Assembly: GCA_963829725.1 (NCBI GenBank)
Contig: CAWHJW010000014.1
Span: 124,001-188,000, forward strand
Direction of reading: 5' to 3'
DNA length: 64,000 bases
DNA from: RYN-230 sp963829725
Lineage (GTDB): Bacteria; Actinomycetota; Actinomycetes; Streptosporangiales; Streptosporangiaceae
Shown: piece by piece, positions 1-7,626 of the stretch
Position numbering within the stretch: the first letter of the stretch is position 1
Layout of the letters: every line of letters begins with the position of its first letter
Program-made: the position numbers and the translations under genes
The notes under the pieces: model-generated
Seen by the model: only the letters and a program-made list of their open reading frames with translations
Database searches by the model: none
What the model was told of the DNA's origin: nothing

Positions 1-319
1 CAGCGATGATGACCGCTTGCCGGCGGCGCCACGCCAGCCACGCTGTCAGGGAAAGGCCGCTCAGCAGGACGATGTCGAAGCCGACCCAGGTCAGTGTCCA
101 GTGGCCCGCGAGATAGCGGTGCGGCAAGGTAAGCGCCAGCAGCACAATCCACGGAACCAGGCCGACCGAGGCGACAGTCAGCAGGATCACGAATCGCCTG
201 CGTCGTTCCGCCCCCGTGCTCAGCGACGGGAGATCGCTGTCGATCGCGGCCAGGCGACGGCTCAGGGCGGTCCGCTCTTCCCGCGTCATCTGGCGCAGTG
301 CGTCGTCACTAACACTCAT
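1..319 (-). CDS. Partial membrane protein, N-terminal part only
   Basis: A reading frame starts with ATG at 319 on the minus strand and runs off the left edge of the window without a stop, giving about 106 residues. It begins MSVSDDALRQMTREER, a charged amphipathic stretch, and continues with two hydrophobic segments at roughly residues 45-65 and 77-97, the second followed by an Arg-rich stop-transfer sequence (WRRRQ). This is the pattern of a small polytopic inner-membrane protein with a cytoplasmic N-terminus. No catalytic motif is visible and I do not recognise the family. The codon pattern fits the genome, and no other frame here looks like protein. Confidence 0.6.
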   Translation of the reverse strand, partial: MSVSDDALRQMTREERTALSRRLAAIDSDLPSLSTGAERRRRFVILLTVASVGLVPWIVLLALTLPHRYLAGHWTLTWVGFDIVLLSGLSLTAWLAWRRRQAVIIA

Positions 320-436
320 GGCCGTACACCCCAGCGCGAAAGGCGACCCGGCGTCGCCTGCCGCTGACGACGATAACTCCGCCCGCCGTCCCTGCGGTTG
401 GCGGCAGTCCATGAAGTCTCCCTGCGCTGGAGGGCC

Positions 437-490
437 GCAGCGGAGAGTTCTCCGCTGCGAGGGCCGTGAGCGGGCAAGCCCGCTCACGGC
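437..490 (-). terminator. Two adjacent perfect hairpins downstream of the DinB-like gene
   Basis: Positions 437-446 and 449-458 form a perfect 10-bp stem (GCAGCGGAGA) with a 2-nt loop. Four bases later, 463-475 and 478-490 form a perfect 13-bp stem (GCCGTGAGCGGGC) with loop AA. They lie between the stop of the minus-strand DinB-like gene (550) and the start of the next minus-strand gene (319). There is no U-tract, which is common for actinobacterial terminators. A double terminator is the simplest reading; processing or attenuation is possible. Confidence 0.55.
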
Positions 491-549
491 AGTGATCCGC
501 GAAATGGTGCCCGCCGGCGCCTCCGCGGCCAGGACCGGCATGCCTCCCG

Positions 550-1059
550 CTACTCTCCGGTCTCGCCGCCGGCGAGTTCGCTGACGATGTCGAGATGGCC
601 GACGTGCCGGGCGTACTCCTGGAGCAGGTGGAACAAGACCCGCTCGAGCGCTGGCGGGTCGGCTCCGTCCCACCGCTCGCCCGGCTGGCCGAGGTCGGCC
701 AGGTCATGCGACTCGACGATGGCCCTGGTCCGTGCGGCCTGTGCGTGCAGCGCCGCCACCAGTTCACCGAGTGTCTCGTCGGCGGCGACCTGCCAGCGGC
801 CATCCTGGCGGTCGCCCCAGGGGCCGGCAACAACGCGGCCTTCGAAACCCCACTCGAGCCAGCGCAGCTCCACGTACGTCAGGTGCTTGAGCAACTCGGC
901 CGGCGTCCAGCCCGACGGCAGCCGGCTGCGGCCCGCTTCCCCGCCGGGCAGGGCTTCCAGCTTGCTCACCAGCCGGGAGCGGAAATAGTCGAGGTACCCG
1001 AGGAAGACCTCGGCGCGCGTCGGCACCGGAGTCGTCGGCGCAGGGAATGGCACACTCAT
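550..1059 (-). CDS. DinB/DUF664-family (mycothiol-transferase-like) protein
   Basis: The 169-residue protein has the four-helix-bundle signature of the DinB/DUF664 family: an early LLKHLTYVELRWLEW helix and a late YARHVGHLDIV helix, whose histidines are the usual divalent-metal ligands. Family members are mycothiol- or bacillithiol-dependent S-transferases and isomerases, so a cytosolic thiol-transfer or detoxification role is likely, with unknown substrate. I chose the ATG at 1059 (MSVPFPAP) because the 24 residues that could extend it upstream look like untranslated sequence. It is a single gene, followed by two hairpins at 437-490. Confidence 0.85.
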   Translation of the reverse strand: MSVPFPAPTTPVPTRAEVFLGYLDYFRSRLVSKLEALPGGEAGRSRLPSGWTPAELLKHLTYVELRWLEWGFEGRVVAGPWGDRQDGRWQVAADETLGELVAALHAQAARTRAIVESHDLADLGQPGERWDGADPPALERVLFHLLQEYARHVGHLDIVSELAGGETGE

Positions 1060-1205
1060 GAGGCAAGCCTGCCGCACGACTGTCCCTGCGCAGGAACCGC
1101 CATCCTGCCCGGCGCACATGCCTGCGCGCATGGCCTCGGCTGCGGCGTCACACTGCCGCCATGCTGACCAGGTTCGATGCCGGTAACGAAGGAGCCGCCC
1201 GCGTG

Positions 1206-1589
1206 TCAGTCCCAGCGTTGCGCGTTGCTGTCGTTCAGCGACCCGGCGGGCTCGGGGATGACGCAGAACAGCAGCCCGGCTGGGTCACGCATCACCTGCC
1301 AGGAATGCGCCTGCTGTACCCGCCGGGCGCCGAGCCCCTCCAGCCGGGCCACTTCGGCCGCCAGGTCGTCGGTGTGAATGTCAATATGCACCCGGCCGGG
1401 CCCCTCTTCCAGCCGCTGGACAAGCAGCCAGAACTCCTGGCCGTGCAACTCAGCTCCGTAATACTCGGGGTGGCGCTCGAACTGGGCCAGCGGCTGCCCG
1501 GTGGCCGCGCTCCAGAACACCAGCTCACGGTCGTGATCTGCGGGCGGGACGTCAATCACGATCTTGGACAGCCGGCTGTAGTGCGCCAT
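1206..1589 (-). CDS. VOC (glyoxalase-like) family protein
   Basis: This 127-residue protein has the beta-alpha-beta-beta-beta repeat of the vicinal oxygen chelate superfamily: KIVIDVPP at the start, HPEYYGAELHGQEFWLLVQ in the middle, VHIDIHTDDLAAEVARLEGLGA opening the second module, and WQVMRDPAGLLFCVIPEP closing it. Such proteins act in the cytosol as metal-dependent lyases, dioxygenases or antibiotic-binding proteins; the substrate cannot be told from sequence. The length is normal for a glyoxalase-like domain protein. It is monocistronic as far as can be seen. Confidence 0.85.
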   Translation of the reverse strand: MAHYSRLSKIVIDVPPADHDRELVFWSAATGQPLAQFERHPEYYGAELHGQEFWLLVQRLEEGPGRVHIDIHTDDLAAEVARLEGLGARRVQQAHSWQVMRDPAGLLFCVIPEPAGSLNDSNAQRWD

Positions 1590-1777
1590 GCCGCCACTCT
1601 AGGGAGGGTCCCGGCGGGTGCGGGCGGGCGCGGGCCGCGTGGCGGGATGAGCTCGTCCTCGTGCCATGCGAGGTTCGGTGACCGTCCGCATGGCAGCATC
1701 CGCCGGCCGGGTCTGGGGATCTGTCGTGCCCGCGAACGAGGTGCCCTGGGTTTCACGTCGGCAGTCGCAGTGCTTTC

Positions 1778-1827
1778 GCCGCGGCCGGGTTCCATGAGGT
1801 GAGGCCGCGGCCGGGTTCCATGAGGTG
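1778..1827. repeat. 24-bp direct repeat, two copies, period 26
   Basis: The 24-bp unit beginning GCCGCGGCCGGG and ending CCATGAGGTG occurs at 1778-1801 and again at 1804-1827, identical, in the gap between the VOC gene and the VOC pseudogene. Each copy contains an out-of-place ATG. It looks like a slippage duplication in non-coding DNA; no function is evident. Confidence 0.7.
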
Positions 1828-1884
1828 TGCGGGCCCGCCAAGCGCCGGGTCGTGATGCGGGCCGATGTCCAGGGGAGCGGACAC

Positions 1885-2259
1885 GTGGAGATGACCCTGC
1901 GGTTCGAGATCTTTCCGGCCGACCTGGATGCCGCCGTTGACTTCTACACGCGCGTGCTGCGCTTCAGCGTGACGAAGGACCAGCGCAAGGACCCGCCCGC
2001 GTATGTCGCGTTGCAGGTAAGGGGGTGCGCATCGGGGCGGCCTTGCGGGCAGTCCCGGCTGCTCATCCGGCCCGGCGGCCGCCGGCCGGGGTGGAACTGG
2101 TGCTTGAGGTTGACGACGTCGCCGCTGAACGCGACCGGGTCGTGGCGGCCGGATGGCCGCTGGAAGAGGATCTCCAGGATCGCCCCTGGAACCTAAGGGA
2201 TTTTCAGAATCCTGGATCCTGCCGGCTACTACCTGCGGATCACCAGCCGGGCTGGATGA
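1885..2259 (+). pseudogene. VOC/glyoxalase-like pseudogene with two frameshifts
   Basis: A GTG at 1885, preceded by an AGGGGAG Shine-Dalgarno sequence, opens a glyoxalase fold: MTLRFEIFPADLDAAVDFYT, then VTKDQRKDPPAYVALQ. The similarity then jumps to the +1 frame near 2015 (VRIGAALRAV to VELVLEVDDVAAERDRVV and LEEDLQDRPWNLRDF). It shifts again near 2200, where a different frame gives the family's C-terminal DPAGYYLRITSR, ending at the TGA at 2257-2259. All three pieces together make one normal-length protein of about 125 residues, so two single-base changes are the minimum. Either real decay or indel errors would explain it. Confidence 0.75.
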
Positions 2260-2310
2260 GCTGGGGCATTCTGCTGGAATGCGGAAATCACTGTCACGGA
2301 TGCCAGCGCT

Positions 2311-2616
2311 GTGCGCCTGACGCTCTGCGTCCTGCTGTGGGCGCGGCCTGGGGCCGAGGATGGCCTGATCGCGTACGAGGATCAGGTGCTGTGCTTCGTT
2401 GCTGGCCACGGTGGTCAGGTCCTGCAGCGGGCCAGGGGCAGCGGCACCGGCGGGCAGCCACTGGAGATCCAGCTTCTGGAGTTTCCCTCGGCGCAGGCGC
2501 TGGATGCGTACATGACCGATGAGCGCCGGCTGTCGCTCGCCGCCGAGCGCGAGAGAGTCATCTCACAGACCGAGGTCATCGAAGTCCAGCTGGTCGATCA
2601 TGCTCCAGGGCAGTGA
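2311..2616 (+). CDS. Small DUF1330/dimeric alpha-beta barrel-like protein
   Basis: A 101-residue protein from a GTG at 2311. The second half (PLEIQLLEFPSAQALDAYM followed by DERRLSLAAERERVI and VEVQLV) resembles the ferredoxin-like dimeric alpha-beta barrel of DUF1330 and EthD proteins: strand, a YMTDERR helix, then a closing strand. No catalytic residue can be assigned. It lies just downstream of the broken VOC gene on the same strand, possibly the remnant of one operon. The start is uncertain because no clear ribosome-binding site is present. Confidence 0.6.
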   Translation: MRLTLCVLLWARPGAEDGLIAYEDQVLCFVAGHGGQVLQRARGSGTGGQPLEIQLLEFPSAQALDAYMTDERRLSLAAERERVISQTEVIEVQLVDHAPGQ

Positions 2617-2786
2617 TCGCGTTACCGGTTGGCCTCGTTGCCGAGCCAGGTGCCGGAGACGGCCGACATGAAGTGCGGGCGGTAGGCCGACAGTGTCCAG
2701 ACATCGAGCAGGTAGGCATGCCGCGGCGCCGCGGGCCGGGGCCAGCATCGCGCTCAGGCGCTAGCCCTCTGGGTCGGCCCCATCGA

Positions 2787-3233
2787 TCAGTTCTGCAGCT
2801 TGCGGAGAATGCGGGCGAGATGGGCGCGGTCGGCCTGGCTGAGCCGGCCGAAGAACCGCTCCGCCTCGGTTCCGCGGGCCGCGCGGATCGCGTCGAGGAT
2901 GTCATTGCCGGGCCCGGTCAGCCCGACGAGGGTGGCCCGCCGGTCGGCGGGATCGGGGCGCCGTTCGACCAGGCCCCGGGATTCGAGGGCGTCAACGACC
3001 TCGGTGGCCGAGCGTGGCGCGATATGCAGGCGCTCGGAGAGGTCAGACAGGCGCATGGCCTCGTGGTGGTGCAGCACCCGCAGCGCCCGGAAATGGGACG
3101 GGGTGATGTCCCACGGAGCGAGGGTCTCCTGGGATGTCTCGCGCAGCCGGCGTGCGACGGACCGGAAGGCGTCCGCCAGCGTCTCGTCACCGCCGGCCTC
3201 GGCACGGCCGCCCGTCTCGCTTCCCCTGGTCAC
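2787..3233 (-). CDS. MarR-family transcriptional regulator
   Basis: The 148-residue protein has a MarR winged helix-turn-helix: TPSHFRALRVLHHHEAMRLS, a recognition helix HIAPRSATEVVDALESRGLV, and the wing RRPDPADRRATLVGLTGPG with the conserved D-R-R. The start is a GTG at 3231-3233. It is transcribed away from an ABC exporter gene that begins 118 bp away, and the shared gap carries an overlapping palindrome array (3265-3285). By family precedent it represses itself and the exporter and is released by a small lipophilic ligand or oxidant; the ligand is unknown. Confidence 0.92.
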   Translation of the reverse strand: MTRGSETGGRAEAGGDETLADAFRSVARRLRETSQETLAPWDITPSHFRALRVLHHHEAMRLSDLSERLHIAPRSATEVVDALESRGLVERRPDPADRRATLVGLTGPGNDILDAIRAARGTEAERFFGRLSQADRAHLARILRKLQN

Positions 3234-3264
3234 AGGAATAGCGTACCAGTGGTTAGTGTTGTAG

Positions 3265-3285
3265 CCTCATATTGAGGTAACCTCA
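3265..3285. promoter_or_regulatory. Overlapping palindromes, probable MarR operator
   Basis: The sequence contains three 5-bp half-sites spaced 8 bp apart: CCTCA at 3265-3269, TGAGG at 3273-3277 and CCTCA at 3281-3285. The first two form one palindrome (3265-3277), the last two form another (3273-3285), and the central half-site is shared. It sits 32 bp upstream of the marR start codon and 66 bp upstream of the exporter start, the right place to control both divergent promoters. Which protein binds is inferred. Confidence 0.7.
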
Positions 3286-3351
3286 GTAAACACCTAGACC
3301 CGGGGCTCCGCCTGGCGCGCCAGCCTCCCCCCGGCAGAATCGAGCAAGCAC

Positions 3352-5184
3352 TTGGCGGCACCAGACACGAACCGACAGGCAGACACGAATCCGCAGATCA
3401 GTCACACCGGCCGGTCCCGCGGCGCGAGAACGGCCACGGCCGCGGAGAAAGCGCAGGCACGTGAGGTGTCGCTGCGCCGCATCGGGCGGCTGTTCGCCCC
3501 CTACACCTGGCAGATGGCGATCGTCACCGCTATCATCGTGGCCTCCTCCATCGTCGGAGTAGCCTCGCCGTTCCTGCTCCGCGCGGTGATCGACACCGCC
3601 CTCCCGGACCGGAACCTGCGGCTGCTGATCCTGCTAGTCGCCGGGATGATCGGCATCGCCGCCGTCACCGCCGCCTTCGGGGTGATCCAGACCTGGATCA
3701 GCACCAAGGTCGGCCAGCAGGTCATGCACGGGTTGCGCACCAGCGTCTTCGGCCATCTGCAGCGGCAGTCGGTCGCCTTCTTCACCCGGACCCGCACCGG
3801 CGAGGTCCAGTCCCGCATCACCAACGACATCGGCGGCATGGAATCCGTGGTGACCTCGACCGCGACCTCCATCGCGGCCAACCTCACCACCGCGGTCGCC
3901 ACCGCGGTGGCCATGGTCGCCCTGTCCTGGAAGCTCTCCCTCATCTCGCTGGTCGTCATGCCGCCCGCGGTCTACCTGAGCCGCAAGGTCGCCCGCATGC
4001 GCCGGGCCATCACCACCCAGCAGCAGCGTGAACTGGCCAACCTCAACGTCACCATCGAGGAAGGGCTGTCGATCAACGGTGTCCAGCTGGCCAAGACGAT
4101 GGGCACCGGGCCGTCCCTGGTCGGGCGGTTCACCGCCTCCTCAGCCCGGCTGATCGACCTGGAGCTGCGCTCCCAGCTGGCCGGGCGCTGGCGGATGGCC
4201 TCGATGAGCATCATCTTCGCGGCGATCCCGGCGGTCATCTACCTCGCCGCGGGCCTGCCGGTCACCGCGGGCGCGATGACCATCGGCACCCTGGTCGCCT
4301 TCACCACCCTGCAGAACAGCCTGTTCCGGCCGCTGACCGGCCTGCTCAACACCGGCGTCTCCGTGATCAGCTCGCTGGCCCTGTTCGCGCGGATCTTCGA
4401 GTACCTCGACCTGCCCGTCGAGGTGGACGACCCCGCCCGCCCGGTCGAGATCGACCCGGCCCGGACCGCCGGGCACGTCCGGCTCGAGGGTGTCGGCTTC
4501 ACCTACCCCGGCGCGGACCGGCCGGCCCTGGCCGGCATCGACCTGGACGTTCCGGCCGGCACCACGCTGGCCCTGGTCGGCGAGACCGGATCGGGCAAGA
4601 GCACCATGGCCGCGCTGATCGCCCGGCTGTATGACCCCAGCCGCGGGACCGTGACCATCGACGGCATCGACATCCGAGAGATGAGGCTCACCGACCTCGC
4701 CGCCATCGTCGGCGTGGTCAGCCAGGAGACCTACCTGCTGCACACCACGGTGCGGGAGAACCTGCGTTACGCGAAGCCCGGCGCCACCGATGCCGAGATC
4801 GAGGACGCCGCCCGGGCCGCGCAGATCCATGACCTGATCGCCGGGCTGCCCGACGGGTACGACACCATGGTCGGCTCCCGCGGGCACCGTTTCTCCGGCG
4901 GCGAGAAGCAGCGCATCGCCATCGCCCGGACCCTGCTGCGCGATCCCCGCGTGCTCGTCCTGGACGAGGCCACCAGCGCCCTGGACACCGAGACCGAGCG
5001 CGCCGTCCAGCACGCGTTCGACCACCTGGCCGCGGGCCGGACCACCATCACCATCGCGCACCGGCTGTCAACCGTGCGCAACGCCGACCAGATCGCCGTC
5101 CTCGACCACGGCCACATCATCGAATCCGGCACGCACTCCACCCTGCTGGCCACCAACGGCCGCTACGCCGGCCTGGCCGCATGA
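3352..5184 (+). CDS. ABC exporter, fused permease and ATPase (multidrug type)
   Basis: This 610-residue half-transporter of the ABCB/MsbA type carries six transmembrane helices (about residues 50-330), then a nucleotide-binding domain with Walker A GETGSGKST near residue 410, a signature in HRFSGGEKQRIAIARTLL near 512, Walker B VLVLDEATSALDTE near 533 and the H-loop AHRLST near 569. It would work as a homodimer, or with a partner not seen here, to expel drugs or lipids. The start is a TTG at 3352 with a weak GAG 8 nt upstream; the long polar N-terminus (about 45 residues) is typical of actinobacterial homologues. The divergent MarR gene and operator suggest substrate-induced expression. Confidence 0.93.
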   Translation: MAAPDTNRQADTNPQISHTGRSRGARTATAAEKAQAREVSLRRIGRLFAPYTWQMAIVTAIIVASSIVGVASPFLLRAVIDTALPDRNLRLLILLVAGMIGIAAVTAAFGVIQTWISTKVGQQVMHGLRTSVFGHLQRQSVAFFTRTRTGEVQSRITNDIGGMESVVTSTATSIAANLTTAVATAVAMVALSWKLSLISLVVMPPAVYLSRKVARMRRAITTQQQRELANLNVTIEEGLSINGVQLAKTMGTGPSLVGRFTASSARLIDLELRSQLAGRWRMASMSIIFAAIPAVIYLAAGLPVTAGAMTIGTLVAFTTLQNSLFRPLTGLLNTGVSVISSLALFARIFEYLDLPVEVDDPARPVEIDPARTAGHVRLEGVGFTYPGADRPALAGIDLDVPAGTTLALVGETGSGKSTMAALIARLYDPSRGTVTIDGIDIREMRLTDLAAIVGVVSQETYLLHTTVRENLRYAKPGATDAEIEDAARAAQIHDLIAGLPDGYDTMVGSRGHRFSGGEKQRIAIARTLLRDPRVLVLDEATSALDTETERAVQHAFDHLAAGRTTITIAHRLSTVRNADQIAVLDHGHIIESGTHSTLLATNGRYAGLAA

Positions 5185-5189
5185 GCCCC

Positions 5190-5462
5190 CTATCTGGGCT
5201 CCTTGTCGGTGGGCTGGCGGGGGTGCGTCTTGAGCAGGGTGAGGGCGGCGATCAGGGTGAAGGTGACCAGGTTGGCGGCGACCACGGCGGGCTGGCCGGC
5301 CAGCAGCCCGTAGGCCAGCCAGCCCAGCACCCCCGCGGCGAAGACGGTGAGGTAGGAGTAGGAGATGTCGTCGGCGCGGCCGCGGCGCCAGGTGCGCAGC
5401 AGCTGCGGCAGCCAGGCGCCGGTGGTGAGCAGGCCGGACAGCAGCCCCAGGGTGATGATCAC
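5190..5462 (-). CDS. SemiSWEET/PQ-loop family sugar transporter
   Basis: A 90-residue protein with three transmembrane helices and the PQ-loop signature: GLLSGLLTTGAWLPQLLRTW in helix 1, then SYSYLTVFAAGVLGWLAYGL and ANLVTFTLIAALTLL. Bacterial SemiSWEETs of this size dimerise in the inner membrane and carry mono- or disaccharides down their gradient. The GTG start (5460-5462) overlaps the TGA stop of the upstream LacI gene by four bases (GTGA), so the two are translationally coupled. That pairing supports a sugar role. Its stop lies only 5 bp from the convergent ABC exporter's stop. Confidence 0.9.
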   Translation of the reverse strand: MIITLGLLSGLLTTGAWLPQLLRTWRRGRADDISYSYLTVFAAGVLGWLAYGLLAGQPAVVAANLVTFTLIAALTLLKTHPRQPTDKEPR

Positions 5463-6541
5463 GGCCGCTCCGGCGGCGGAGCGGTGCTGGCCCTGACGAT
5501 CAGCCGGGTCGGGTGCAGCAGCCTGGTCGCCGTGCCGGGGGCGATCAGCCGGCGGGCGCAGTCCTGCCCCTGCTGGTACAGGGGCTGGTGCACGGTGGTC
5601 AGCGGGGGGAGCGCCCGCCCGGCCTCCTCGATGTCATCGAAGCCGGTCACCGACAGGTCACGGGGGACGTCCAGGCCCCGTTCACGGGCGGCCTGCAGCA
5701 CTCCCAGCGCCAGCACGTCCGTGCTGGCGAGTACCGCGGTGGGACGCTCTCCGGCGGGCAGGCCGAGCAGCGCGTGTCCCGCGGCGCAGCCGTCGGCCAC
5801 GCTGTGGCCCGGCTGTTCCCACATCCGCACGGCCGCCGCCGGCAATCCGGCCGCGGCCGCGGCGCGCCGGTAGCCCTCCAGCCGCAGGCGGAACACCTCG
5901 TAGCGCGCGCTGTCCCGCCTGCCCTGGCTGACCCAGCCGGTATACCCGTCGGGATGCAGGCGCCAGGTCACGATGCCGAGCCGGCGGTGGCCGAGTTCGA
6001 TGAGGTGGCGGGCAGCGCTCGCGGCGGCCGCCTCGTTGCCGATGGTGACGCAGTCCGCCCCCGCCCCGGCCGGCCCGCCGGACACCACCGTGGGCAGCCT
6101 GCGGCGCAGGGCCACCGCCAGCGCCGGGTCATCGTCGGCCGGTGAGTGGGCGATCAGCCCGTCCACCGCGGCGTCGCGGACCAGCCGCTCCGCCGTCTCC
6201 GCGGTCGCGGGGATGAGTTGCAGCGCCAGGCCGGCCGCGCCCGTCGCGGCGGTCACCCCGTGCAGGAATGAGACCGTACCCGGATCCCCGAACGCGTACG
6301 GCAGGGCCTCGGTGAGCAGCACCCCGAGCACATCATTGCGGCCCCGCTTCAGGGCCCGCCCGGCCGCGCTCGGGCCCCCGTAACCGAGCTGCTCCGCCGT
6401 GGCCAGCACGCGCTGCCGCAACTCCGCGGACAGCTGATCCGGGCGGTTGTAGGCGTTGGACACGGTCATCCGGCTCACCGCGCAGCTGGCCGCCACGTCA
6501 GCCAGCGTCACCCGCGGCCGTCCCCGGACGTCATTTCCCAC
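5459..6541 (-). CDS. LacI-family transcriptional regulator
   Basis: The 360-residue protein begins with a LacI DNA-binding domain: RVTLADVAASCAVSRMTVSN then AYNRPDQLS, followed by the hinge helix. The periplasmic-binding-protein-like effector domain follows (VLGVLLTEALPYAFGDPGT, DGLIAHSPADDDPAL, TAVLASTDVLALGVLQAARE, SVTGFDDIEEAGRALPPLTT). I chose the GTG at 6541, preceded by an AGAG motif; sequence upstream of it reads as non-coding repeats. It is coupled to a SemiSWEET gene, and a gutted beta-glucuronidase lies 1.1 kb away, so it probably once controlled glycoside or glucuronide use. LacI proteins normally bind sugars that relieve or enhance repression. Confidence 0.92.
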   Translation of the reverse strand: MGNDVRGRPRVTLADVAASCAVSRMTVSNAYNRPDQLSAELRQRVLATAEQLGYGGPSAAGRALKRGRNDVLGVLLTEALPYAFGDPGTVSFLHGVTAATGAAGLALQLIPATAETAERLVRDAAVDGLIAHSPADDDPALAVALRRRLPTVVSGGPAGAGADCVTIGNEAAAASAARHLIELGHRRLGIVTWRLHPDGYTGWVSQGRRDSARYEVFRLRLEGYRRAAAAAGLPAAAVRMWEQPGHSVADGCAAGHALLGLPAGERPTAVLASTDVLALGVLQAARERGLDVPRDLSVTGFDDIEEAGRALPPLTTVHQPLYQQGQDCARRLIAPGTATRLLHPTRLIVRASTAPPPERP

Positions 6542-6613
6542 AGTCTCTACTTTACCGATACAGAGCGGGGTAGGCGACCGGCTCCGCGGGCGGCGCCCGG
6601 TCGCGCCGGACCG

Positions 6614-6680
6614 AGCGGGGAACGGTGCGGACGGGCAAAGCGGGGAACGGTGCGGAGGGGCAAAGCGGGGAACACATCGG
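6614..6680. repeat. 25-bp tandem repeat, about 2.7 copies
   Basis: The unit starting AGCGGGGAACGGTGCGGA repeats with period 25 at 6614, 6639 and 6664. The second copy differs by one base and the third diverges after AGCGGGGAACA. It fills the gap between the LacI promoter region and the divergent LLM oxidoreductase gene. Spacing close to 2.4 helical turns means protein binding is possible but not shown. Confidence 0.75.
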
Positions 6681-6759
6681 CCCCCGGCGGGGTTCGGGCA
6701 GTCCGGGACATCCATCCGGGCTGCCGGGGCGGCCGGCCGCCGGCAGAAAGGAGCAGGCG

Positions 6760-7605
6760 ATGGCGCAACTCCGCGATCGGCTAGGACGCTGGGGTGTCTG
6801 GCGAGGTGCTTACCAGGTCACGCCGCTGCTGGCCGCCGAGGTGGAACGGGCCGGCTTCGGTGCGCTGTGGCTCGGCGGCTCACCCGCCGGTGACCTGGCC
6901 CTGGTGGAAGAACTCCTGGGCGCGACCCAGGCCCTCACGGTCGGCACCAGCATCGTGAACATGTGGAAGGACGGCGCGCACGAGGTGGCCCGCTCCTTCG
7001 CCCGGGTGCAGGAACGCTACCCGGGCCGGTTCGTGCTCGGTGTCGGCGCGGGCCACCGCGAGGCGACCCAGCAGTACGAGCGCCCCTATGACACCCTCGC
7101 GGCGTACGTGGACACCCTGCTCGGTGACGGCGTCCCGCAGGATGCGCTCGTGCTGGCCGCGCTCGGCCCGAAGGTGGCACGGCTGGCCCGCGACCGCACG
7201 GCGGGGGCGATCCCGTACCTCGTGCCTCCCGAGCACACCCGCCTGACCCGGGACATCCTGGGGCCCGGCCCGCTGCTCGCCCCCGAGCACAAGGTGGTCC
7301 TGGACACCGACACCGACCGCGCCCGGGCCCTCGGCCGCGCCCGGGTCCGCAACCCCTACCTCGGCCTGGTCAACTACACCAGCAACCTGCGCCGGCTCGG
7401 CTGGTCCGACGCTGACCTGAGCGGTAGCGGGAGCGACGCGCTGATCGACGCACTGGTCGCGCACGGCTCCGCGGAGCAGGTGGCGGCGCAGCTCAGCAGG
7501 CACCTGGAGGCCGGCGCGGACCACGTGGTCGCCCAGCTGCTCACCGAGCCGGATGCCGACCCGGTGCCGGGCTACCGCGCCCTGGCGCAGGCCCTGAAGC
7601 TGTGA
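6760..7605 (+). CDS. LLM-class F420-dependent oxidoreductase
   Basis: A 281-residue TIM-barrel protein of the luciferase-like monooxygenase superfamily. Family landmarks include GFGALWLGGSPAGDLALVEE, the TVGTSIVNMWKDGAHEVARS strand-helix, RYPGRFVLGVGAGHREATQQ (cofactor-binding loop) and the C-terminal GSAEQVAAQLSRHLEAGADH. In actinomycetes this subgroup uses coenzyme F420 rather than FMN. The ATG at 6760 has a strong AGAAAGGAGC ribosome-binding site; a longer frame upstream runs through the tandem repeats and is unlikely to be translated. The substrate is unknown. It lies between the LacI gene and the beta-glucuronidase remnant but is transcribed alone. Confidence 0.9.
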   Translation: MAQLRDRLGRWGVWRGAYQVTPLLAAEVERAGFGALWLGGSPAGDLALVEELLGATQALTVGTSIVNMWKDGAHEVARSFARVQERYPGRFVLGVGAGHREATQQYERPYDTLAAYVDTLLGDGVPQDALVLAALGPKVARLARDRTAGAIPYLVPPEHTRLTRDILGPGPLLAPEHKVVLDTDTDRARALGRARVRNPYLGLVNYTSNLRRLGWSDADLSGSGSDALIDALVAHGSAEQVAAQLSRHLEAGADHVVAQLLTEPDADPVPGYRALAQALKL

Positions 7606-7626
7606 TCGGGCACCAGAGAGCCCGGT

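Noticed and set aside
4141..5061. Long antisense frame inside the ABC exporter
   Set aside because: A shadow of the exporter's third-position GC; no motif or start signal.
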